In this document: positions 8,962 to 15,824 of the stretch, in pieces
How positions within the stretch are numbered: the first letter of the stretch is position 1
Layout of the letters: each line of letters opens with the position of its first letter
Origin: CAZSDU01 sp964605775
Lineage (GTDB): Bacteria; Bacteroidota; Bacteroidia; Bacteroidales; FEN-979
Reading direction: 5' to 3'
NCBI GenBank assembly: GCA_964605775.1
Contig: CAZSDU010000030.1
Span: forward strand, 1-31,397
DNA: 31,397 bases
Notes under the pieces: model-generated
What the model was told of the DNA's origin: nothing
Database searches by the model: none
What the model saw: only the letters and a program-made list of their open reading frames with translations
Translations under genes and position numbers: made by a program

Positions 8962-10416
8962 ATGAATGATCTAACCCTCTCTCTCGATAATTTAAATGAA
9001 GTATTTCCACCTGAATTTTCCGAAGAAAAAATTGCCAAAGCAAAAACACTTTTCCTGAAAAACCTGGCTGAAAAAGCCCATTGCTTGTATTCCGGAAAAA
9101 TCCAAACAGTTCCCAAAGCGCCGGTGATCGGTTTCAATTGGTTTAACGTCTGGTATACTCCCGGAGTGTCCAAGGTTTCGACCAATATCAGGGATCATCA
9201 TGATTGCTCATTTGATCTGACAAACAGGGGAAACCTGGTAGCCGTTGTAAGCGATTCCACCCGTGTTCTTGGAGATGGGGATTGCTCCCCTTCAGGGGGT
9301 TTGGGCGTGATGGAAGGAAAAGCCTTTTTAATGAAATACCTTGGAGGTGTGGATGCTGTTGCGCTTTGTATTGACAGCAAAGACGAAAACGGGAAAAATG
9401 ACCCGGACCGGATTATCCAATTCGTTAAAATGTGTCAGTCCAGTTTCGGTGCCGTGAATCTTGAAGATATTTCTCAACCCAACTGTTACAAGGTACTCGA
9501 TGTGCTTAGGGAGGAATGTGATATTCCTGTTTGGCATGACGACGCCCAAGGAACAGCCTGTGTTACCCTTGCTGGCTTGATCAATGCCCTGAAACTCGCC
9601 GGAAAGAACCTCCATGATGTCAGGATCGTACTTCATGGCGCCGGAGCATCCAATACTACCATCGCACGTCTGTTGATCACCGATGGCGCAGATCCTTTAA
9701 AAATGATCATGTTCGATACCCATGGGGGTTTGCATAAAGACCGTCTCGATATCAAGGAGGATAAGCGTTTTTACAGGAAATGGGAATTGTGTTTGTCAAC
9801 AAATCCTGAGAAAATCAATACCATGGAAGAAGCCATGAAGGGTGCAGATGTGCTGATTTCTTTATCCACCCCTGGTCCGGATGTAATCAAACAGCATTGG
9901 ATCCGTAGTATGGCTGAAAAGTCCATTGTTTTTGCCTGTGCTAACCCTGTTCCTGAAATTTATCCATATGCTGCCAGGGAAGCAGGCGCTTTTATCGTGG
10001 CTACTGGTCGCGGAGATTTCCCTAATCAGGTCAATAATTCGATTGGTTTTCCGGGAATTTTAAAGGGAGCATTGATGGTTCGTGCCAGAAAAATCACTGA
10101 TAACATGGCCATTGCAGCCGCCCATTCTCTTGCAGATTTTGCCGAAAGAAGAGGTATTTCGGTCAATGATATCGTTCCGAATATGGAAGAAGCAGCAGTG
10201 TTTTCTCATGAGGCCGCCGATGTAGCCATGCAGGCCATAAAAGACGGAGTAGCCCGGATTCAAATGACCTGGGAGGAAGCGTTTGCCAAATCTAAAAAAG
10301 ATATTGAACACTCCAGAAACCTTACCCGTTCCCTGATGGATAACGGCTTTATTGAAATGCCACCCATAGATATGATCCGGGAATCACTGGAATGGGCGAT
10401 CAATCAGGTCAGATAG
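8962..10416 (+). CDS. Malic enzyme (NAD(P)-dependent malate dehydrogenase, decarboxylating)
   Basis: The enzyme oxidatively decarboxylates malate to pyruvate in the cytoplasm. The 484-aa protein has the N-terminal malic domain with catalytic Tyr65 in YTPGVSKV, Lys120 in VMEGKA, and the metal ligands in LEDISQPN (about Glu168-Asp169) and WHDDAQGTA (Asp193-Asp194). A Rossmann NAD-binding domain follows (VLHGAGASNTTIA, about residues 223-235). There is no C-terminal phosphotransacetylase domain, so this is the short form. The usual VLGLGD segment reads VLGDGD here. Cofactor preference cannot be read with confidence. It runs divergently from the cold-shock gene. With the PPDK gene further on, it could help balance malate, pyruvate and PEP. 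Confidence 0.93.
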   Translation: MNDLTLSLDNLNEVFPPEFSEEKIAKAKTLFLKNLAEKAHCLYSGKIQTVPKAPVIGFNWFNVWYTPGVSKVSTNIRDHHDCSFDLTNRGNLVAVVSDSTRVLGDGDCSPSGGLGVMEGKAFLMKYLGGVDAVALCIDSKDENGKNDPDRIIQFVKMCQSSFGAVNLEDISQPNCYKVLDVLREECDIPVWHDDAQGTACVTLAGLINALKLAGKNLHDVRIVLHGAGASNTTIARLLITDGADPLKMIMFDTHGGLHKDRLDIKEDKRFYRKWELCLSTNPEKINTMEEAMKGADVLISLSTPGPDVIKQHWIRSMAEKSIVFACANPVPEIYPYAAREAGAFIVATGRGDFPNQVNNSIGFPGILKGALMVRARKITDNMAIAAAHSLADFAERRGISVNDIVPNMEEAAVFSHEAADVAMQAIKDGVARIQMTWEEAFAKSKKDIEHSRNLTRSLMDNGFIEMPPIDMIRESLEWAINQVR

Positions 10417-10466
10417 ACAGACGTATTCCCATTGTTTCACGGGAAAAAAACAGTTCATTTTTTTTC

Positions 10467-10474
10467 TAACTTTG
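10467..10474 (+). promoter_or_regulatory. -7 box of the HYC_CC_PP/receptor unit
   Basis: TAACTTTG is a perfect TAnnTTTG box. Transcription would begin near 10481, just before the ATG at 10492 and downstream of the alternative ATG at 10432. It therefore favours the shorter protein. No TTG is present at the -33 spacing. Confidence 0.5.
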
Positions 10475-10491
10475 TATGCTCATTTCAGGAT

Positions 10492-10962
10492 ATGAAGACA
10501 GTTCAAAAAATCGGGATAATATTTCTTTTGGCAACCTTCTTGTTCTGTACGATTGGGATTACGATTTATAAGCATATTTGCTTAGCTCACGCCAAAATTG
10601 AAATAAGTATATATCCTGAAGTATTTTCCAAGCACAGCTCTTGCTGCTGCGGAGAAACGGGCTTTTCTTATCCTGCCAACAGCCATCAGTGTAATCATCC
10701 ATCTATTGCAGGTAACGAATGTTGCCAGAATATTTCCTTGTATCTCAGGATTTCTATCATATCCCTTACTGTTCGATACCATTCACCCGAACTCATCATT
10801 CCGGTTATCTGTCTTCCAGAGACGATTAACCCCATCCGGGAAGATATCGCCATTGTTGATCGTGATCCTGCTGTTTTCGGCTCACCACCCTTAAGCGGAC
10901 AGCAACGGATTCTTTTGTTTCATCAAATCAAAACAGATTCAGCTTCCGACCATCTAAGCTAA
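10492..10962 (+). CDS. Cys/His-rich HYC_CC_PP-type membrane-anchored or exported protein
   Basis: The 156-aa protein has an N-terminal hydrophobic segment (about residues 7-24), then the sequence landmarks of the small Bacteroidetes HYC_CC_PP proteins. His28-Ile-Cys30 stands for the HYC motif. Cysteine clusters follow at 51-53, 67 and 77-78 with nearby histidines. A C-terminal GSPPLSGQQRILLFHQ motif ends the protein. These residues suggest metal binding or disulfides in the periplasm; copper or another soft metal is an inference from the usual genomic company of this family. The in-frame ATG at 10432 would add 20 residues before the signal segment and lies upstream of a perfect -7 box, so 10492 is preferred. 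A TonB-dependent receptor follows after 100 bases. Confidence 0.8.
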   Translation: MKTVQKIGIIFLLATFLFCTIGITIYKHICLAHAKIEISIYPEVFSKHSSCCCGETGFSYPANSHQCNHPSIAGNECCQNISLYLRISIISLTVRYHSPELIIPVICLPETINPIREDIAIVDRDPAVFGSPPLSGQQRILLFHQIKTDSASDHLS

Positions 10963-11062
10963 ACCATTTCATATCAGATTATATCACTGCCTTTTTCCTG
11001 ATTACCCGGGGAAGGAGGCAATGTTAAATTCCAATGATTAAGAATAAGTTTAGCCTGATCCA

Positions 11063-13411
11063 ATGAAATATTTGAAAATCACCCTTGCCCTGGGAGCATG
11101 TATGCTTTTTCAGCTTACAGGAGGAACATTAAAAGCACAGAAAATATCCGGATTCATCTATGAAAACATTCCGGGAAATCCAAAATCTCCGCTCACCGGG
11201 GTTAATATCTACTGGCTCGGAACGACCCATGGAACGTTTTCTGATGAAAAAGGTCACTTTTCTATTTTTCGACAAAATCCCAAAGACCGTCATTTGATCG
11301 TTAGCTTCCTTGGATATAGGAAGGATACGATCGAAATTACAGAACTGAAACAGGGATTGGATATCGAATTACAGCCGGATAAACTTGAATTAAAAGAGGT
11401 AGAGATACAGGGGAGTCAGGAAAATACGCATATCTCCAGAATCCGTACCCAACAAACCCAGTTTATCAATACGGGCGAACTGCAGAGAGCAGCTTGTTGC
11501 AATCTGGCAGAGAGCTTTGAAACTAATGCGTCGGTGGATGTTACCTATTCAGATGCGATTTCCGGAGCCCGACAGATCCAGCTTCTGGGACTTTCCGGAA
11601 TATATAGCCAGATCATGACGGAAAATGTACCCCTGATTCGAGGGCTGGCCACCCCTTTCGGACTGAATTACATCCCGGGTTCCTGGATGGAATCCATACA
11701 GATCGCCAAAGGCACTTCTTCCGTGGTTCATGGATATGAATCCATCACCGGGCAGATCAATGTCGAATACAAGAAACCGGAAACATCCGGGAAGTTTTTT
11801 TTAAATATTTTCGGAAACAGCAATCTGCGTTTCGAGACCAATGCCGATGGTGCGATAAAAATCAATGAGCGGCTCAGCACTTCTTTGTTGGTCCATGCTG
11901 CCACCTTCCAGCATAAGTTTGACCGAAACAATGACGGGTTCATGGACCTGCCCAGAACCACAACAATTACTGCCATGAATCGCTGGGATTACCTGATACA
12001 TGACCATTGGACTTCCAGGTTCGGGATTAAATTCCTGTTCGAAGAACGTAATGGCGGACAGATGTCATTTGATCAAAGTGAGTGGAGTTCCGATACTACA
12101 GGGATCAGTAAGGATACTAAAAAATATGGAATCAGGGTAAAGACAAATCGTCTGGAGGCTTTTTGGAAAAATGGTGTTTTCCTGGGGAAAAATGGAAATT
12201 CCAGCCTTGGTCTTATCCTTTCAGGCATCAACCACGTTCAGGATGCCTATTACGGAATCAACCTTTATCATGGACATGAACAGAACTTTAATGCGAATTT
12301 ACTCTTCACCACTTCGTTTCATCATAAGATGCATCGCCTTGCTGCAGGGGCAAGCTATTTCATCGATAATTACAGTGAAAATTTTATTCAGACCCAGCTA
12401 AAATACAGTTATCAGTTGCTTCCTCCTGATTCCGTTATTGCAGAAAATGACTTGTTTCATCTGGTCAGTGATTCTGTCGTGACTTATTGGATGGACAGAA
12501 AAGAATGGAATGCCGGGACTTTTTTGGAATATACTTTCGAGATCCATGAAAAATTCGCTCTTATTGCCGGTATTCGTGGGGATTACAACAGCCGTTTCGG
12601 TTATTATTTTACACCCCGTCTTCATATCCGGGCTAATCCCTCTGAGAATACCACCATCAGGGCTTCCATCGGCAGGGGTTACCGATCTCCCAATCTTTTG
12701 GCTGAGAACAGCGCCATCTTTGTCAGCCAGCGGGTTTTGTATTTCGCAAACGACCTGGGTAATGAAGAAGCCTGGAATTATGGATTGAACTTTGCCTGGC
12801 ATTTCAATTTGTTTGGTGAGAAAGCCGAGTTTTCAGTTGACGGGTACCGTACCGACTTTATCCGTCAGATTATAGCTGATCAGGATAGTATGCCATCTGC
12901 AGTGTTTTTCTATAAACTTTCAGGAAAATCTTATGCCAACAGTTTCCAGACGCAACTGGTTTTTTCTCCCTTAGAAAGATTGGTCATCACCGCTGCATTC
13001 CGATGGAATGATGTGAAAGTGACGGAAGGCGGTAAACTCAAGCAAAAAGCCATGGTAAACCAGTATAAAGGATTACTTTCATTGGCTTATGCGACACGGC
13101 TTGAGAAATGGAAGTTTGATCTTACCGGGCAACTGAATGGACCTTCCCGGCTTCCGGATACGCAAAAGATGCCGGTGTCACTGCAGCGACCGGCCTATTC
13201 TCCGGTTTGGTTCAACCTGCTGGCCCAGATTACCAGAAAATTCAAATTTTTTGATGTATACATGGGGGGTGAAAACCTGACTAACTTCCGTCAATTGGAT
13301 CCGATTGTCGAATACTGGAAACCTTATCATACCCACTTCGATGCCTCTATGTCCTGGGGCCCGGTGGTGGGAATCTCGCTATATGCAGGGATAAGGGTTG
13401 CCATTAAATAA
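11063..13411 (+). CDS. TonB-dependent outer-membrane receptor, probably metal-related
   Basis: This 782-aa outer-membrane receptor would import a ligand using TonB energy. A signal peptide (about residues 1-25, ending LKA-Q) precedes a carboxypeptidase-regulatory-like beta domain (about 27-115), the plug (about 120-240) and a 22-strand barrel. The plug holds RAACCNLAESFETNASVDV, with adjacent Cys145-Cys146. I associate this form with Bacteroidetes receptors encoded beside HYC_CC_PP or heavy-metal-domain proteins. The protein ends LYAGIRVAIK. A weak -7-like TAAGTTTA lies at 11045-11052, but co-transcription with the upstream small gene is more likely. The ligand is unproven: copper chelates or another metal are favoured, and a non-metal substrate remains possible. 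Confidence 0.92.
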   Translation: MKYLKITLALGACMLFQLTGGTLKAQKISGFIYENIPGNPKSPLTGVNIYWLGTTHGTFSDEKGHFSIFRQNPKDRHLIVSFLGYRKDTIEITELKQGLDIELQPDKLELKEVEIQGSQENTHISRIRTQQTQFINTGELQRAACCNLAESFETNASVDVTYSDAISGARQIQLLGLSGIYSQIMTENVPLIRGLATPFGLNYIPGSWMESIQIAKGTSSVVHGYESITGQINVEYKKPETSGKFFLNIFGNSNLRFETNADGAIKINERLSTSLLVHAATFQHKFDRNNDGFMDLPRTTTITAMNRWDYLIHDHWTSRFGIKFLFEERNGGQMSFDQSEWSSDTTGISKDTKKYGIRVKTNRLEAFWKNGVFLGKNGNSSLGLILSGINHVQDAYYGINLYHGHEQNFNANLLFTTSFHHKMHRLAAGASYFIDNYSENFIQTQLKYSYQLLPPDSVIAENDLFHLVSDSVVTYWMDRKEWNAGTFLEYTFEIHEKFALIAGIRGDYNSRFGYYFTPRLHIRANPSENTTIRASIGRGYRSPNLLAENSAIFVSQRVLYFANDLGNEEAWNYGLNFAWHFNLFGEKAEFSVDGYRTDFIRQIIADQDSMPSAVFFYKLSGKSYANSFQTQLVFSPLERLVITAAFRWNDVKVTEGGKLKQKAMVNQYKGLLSLAYATRLEKWKFDLTGQLNGPSRLPDTQKMPVSLQRPAYSPVWFNLLAQITRKFKFFDVYMGGENLTNFRQLDPIVEYWKPYHTHFDASMSWGPVVGISLYAGIRVAIK

Positions 13412-13452
13412 CAAATCACCTTAATGCCATCCCTGAAGAAGCTGACTCAACC

Positions 13453-13562
13453 GTTATCACCACAATGGGCACAAAGTCATCCGCCAAGTACACAATGATT
13501 AAGGTGTAGATATTCCGCTCATTGTACCCTTCATGCCAATTCTTTGCGATCTTGGTGGTTAT
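13453..13562. repeat. Imperfect long inverted repeat between convergent genes
   Basis: The left arm (13453-13500) and right arm (13520-13562) are imperfect reverse complements around a spacer of about 19 bases. The outer parts (ccacaatgggcacaaag against the complement of ctttgcgatcttggtgg) and the inner parts (acacaatga against cattgtac) pair best. Both arms resemble degraded forms of a 'ctttgcg...cttggtgg' sequence that I recall as a common intergenic repeat in environmental Bacteroidetes. It fills the gap between the receptor gene and the convergent hybrid kinase gene, and may act as a transcription barrier or be a decayed repeat element. Confidence 0.6.
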
Positions 13563-13604
13563 GTTTTTTATACATTGAAAAGCAAGTCGGAAGGCCCCAT
13601 AACA

Positions 13605-15340
13605 TTAAGACGAGGAATGGAGTGTTGTTGTAATCAATTTGATCAGTTCCTCTCTGGTGAAGGGCTTGGCAAGGTAATGGGAACATNNNNNNNNNNNNNN
13701 NNNNNNNNNNNNNNNNNNNNNNNNNNNNNNNNNNNNNNNNNNNNNNNNNNNNNNNNNNNNNNNNNNNNNNNNNNNNNNNNNNNNNNAATCAATTTGATCA
13801 GTTCCTCTCTGGTGAAGGGCTTGGCAAGGTAATGGGAACATCCTCTTGAAATCAGCCTTTCCTGGTCTCCGTACAGGGTGTAACCCGTGACGGCAATAAT
13901 GGGTGTTTTTTCATAACCTTTGATCTGGCGGATGATTTCAGTGGCCTGCAAACCATCCATTCCTTCGCCAAGGTTAATATCCATTAAAATGGTTTTGTAA
14001 TCTTTTTGTCTGACTTTACGGATAGCGGATTCGGCATCCGGGGCATGATCCACCTGGCAAATATTTTTAAGGTAAATAAACAATAATTCTTTGTTCAGTT
14101 CATTGTCTTCCACCACCAGTACAGGAGGAGAAGAATCCTCCTGATGCTGTTTTTCTGTTCGTGCTGAATCAGGGTTTGATTTATGACTGGAATCGCTCAC
14201 GGATTGGCTGATGGGAATCTGTTGGGAGGGCAATTTGATGGTGAAGGTAGTCCCATGCTTCAACTGGCTTTCCAGGCTGATCTCTCCACCCAATAATTCA
14301 ATGATTTTTTTCACGATGGTCAGTCCAAGTCCACAGCCCTCGAATTGCCTTCCCATTCCTTCACTAACCTGACGGAATGCCTCAAAAATAACCGAAATAT
14401 GCTCAGGCAGGATGCCGATCCCGGTATCCTTTACCTGAATGATCAGGTTTTTCGGTCTGGATGAATCCTCATCATGGGCTGTTATGGTAATTCCGCCTTT
14501 GGAAGTGAATTTAACGGCATTCTCGGTTAGGTTAATTAATGCTTCGCGAAGAAGGTCCTGATCGGTGAGAAGGGATAAGTTGGGCGTAATGTCAATCTTA
14601 AAAGTAAGATTCTTCTTTTGCGATTTTTCATACAGCGGCTGCAGGCATTCAGACAGGAAAGATTTAAGATCAATCTGACACATTCTGGGTTGAAGGCCTG
14701 AATTAAGCTGGGCCATCCAGAGAATGGAATCGAGGGTTCTCATTAATCTTTGCCCAGCTCCATGGATTTTTCGGGCATTTCCCTTGCTCACTGGCTCCTT
14801 TGTTTCGGATTCAATGACCTGGGCAAATCCAAGGATACCATTCAATGGTGTTCTGAATTCATGACTGAGGCTGGCGAGGAGGTTTAGCTTTAGTTTATCC
14901 GATTCTTCAGCCCTTTCCTTGGCAAGCCTGAGTTCTTCCAATACCATCCTTCTCTGTCTGCGAACTTCCGCTTCCGATAATTCACGCTTGATGGCAGGAC
15001 CCAATCTCCGGATATGGTCCTTCATAATGTAATCATGCGCCCCTGCTTTCATCATCCCAACGGCTATTTCTTCCCCCACGGTTCCTGAAAGCAGGATGAA
15101 CGGAATATCCATTCCCTTTTGTTTGAATATCTCCAGGGCATCAGCGCCGGAAAAAGCGGGCAGGCGAAAATCGCAAATGATCAGATCCCACTCTTGGGAA
15201 TCAAGCGCTTTTTCCATTTCGCTTGCGTTCTGAACGCGATGAATGAATGGCTGATATCCTTCTTTCTCCAAAAGATGGATCAGTAAAAGGGCATCATCTT
15301 CGTTATCTTCGATCAGTAAAAGACGTAGCTTGTCTTCCAT
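13605..15340 (-). CDS. Hybrid histidine kinase: REC - HisKA - HATPase - REC
   Basis: This soluble hybrid kinase has an N-terminal receiver (phospho-acceptor Asp57 in ICDFRLP, Lys107), and a short coiled linker. A HisKA domain follows with His160 in SHEFRTPLNG, then a HATPase_c domain with N box NLTENAVKF (about 270-278), G1 DTGIGI (305-310) and G2 GCGLGL (335-340). A Ser-rich linker leads to a C-terminal receiver with Asp454 in LMDINL and Lys507 in AKPF. The 100-N gap interrupts the last codons. The 55 bases on its two sides are identical, so the contigs overlap. Merging them gives a protein of 526 aa ending IKLITTTLHSSS, with the stop at 13605-13607. The gene starts 6 bases after the single-receiver gene. 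There is no DNA-binding output domain. Confidence 0.9.
13632..13841. other. Assembly gap (100 N) flanked by an exact 55-base duplication
   Basis: Bases 13687-13786 are N. The 55 bases before the gap (13632-13686) are identical to the 55 bases after it (13787-13841). This is the signature of two contigs that overlap by one assembly k-mer and were scaffolded with a default gap. The true sequence probably lacks the N run and one copy of the 55 bases; merging restores a complete receiver domain. Confidence 0.95.
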
Positions 15341-15346
15341 AGTTAA

Positions 15347-15787
15347 TTATCCTTGTGGAGGGACCTCATTTAACAGCAGCCAATATAATCCGAGTTGCTG
15401 GACAGAATCAATAAACTTATTGAAATCTACAGGTTTACGTATGTAGCTATTCGCTCCGTTAAGATAACTGTTGGCCAGATCCTGTTCCTCAAGGGAAGAG
15501 GTTAATATCACGACAGGGATGAGTTTGGTCATCGGTTTACTCCTGATTTCTTTCAGTACTTCAATGCCGTCAATTTTTGGAAGTTTCAGGTCAAGTAAGA
15601 TAAGGGCTGGTATATGCTGGGGAGAACGGTTAGCGTAATCGCCCTGACAAAAAAGAAAATCCAGCGCAGAAGCTCCGTCATTGACCACGGAGATAGGATT
15701 TTTTAAATTACTCTTGCTGAAGGCCCTCAGGGTTAGTTCAACGTCATCGGGGTTGTCTTCTACCAGTAAGATGGTCCGGTTTTCCAT
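15347..15787 (-). CDS. Single-domain response regulator (Rcp1-like)
   Basis: The 146-aa stand-alone receiver has the acidic pair Asp14-Asp15 in VEDNPDDVEL, phospho-acceptor Asp66 in LLDLKLPKIDG, the switch Thr/Ser in VVILTSS and Lys118 in RKPVDF. The insert ALDFLF and the NSYIRKPVDFNKF ending are typical of Rcp1-type receivers, which partner phytochrome-like or PAS histidine kinases. It has no output domain, so it probably relays phosphate or acts through protein contacts. It lies 37 bases after the membrane kinase gene and 6 bases before the hybrid kinase gene, in the same operon. Confidence 0.93.
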   Translation of the reverse strand: MENRTILLVEDNPDDVELTLRAFSKSNLKNPISVVNDGASALDFLFCQGDYANRSPQHIPALILLDLKLPKIDGIEVLKEIRSKPMTKLIPVVILTSSLEEQDLANSYLNGANSYIRKPVDFNKFIDSVQQLGLYWLLLNEVPPQG

Positions 15788-15824
15788 GGCTTTAATTTTA
15801 ATGTAATAAAGATATTAATTTATA

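Noticed and set aside
10432..10491. Earlier ATG for the HYC_CC_PP-type protein
   Set aside because: A perfect -7 box at 10467-10474 lies downstream of it, and the added residues disrupt the N-terminal signal.
13453..13562. CRISPR array or insertion-sequence end
   Set aside because: There are only two divergent inverted arms, with no regularly spaced direct repeats, no transposase and no target-site duplication.
13605..13841. Apparent separate small protein or duplicated receiver end around the N run
   Set aside because: It arises from the duplicated 55-base contig ends and the N run; after merging it is simply the C-terminus of the hybrid kinase.
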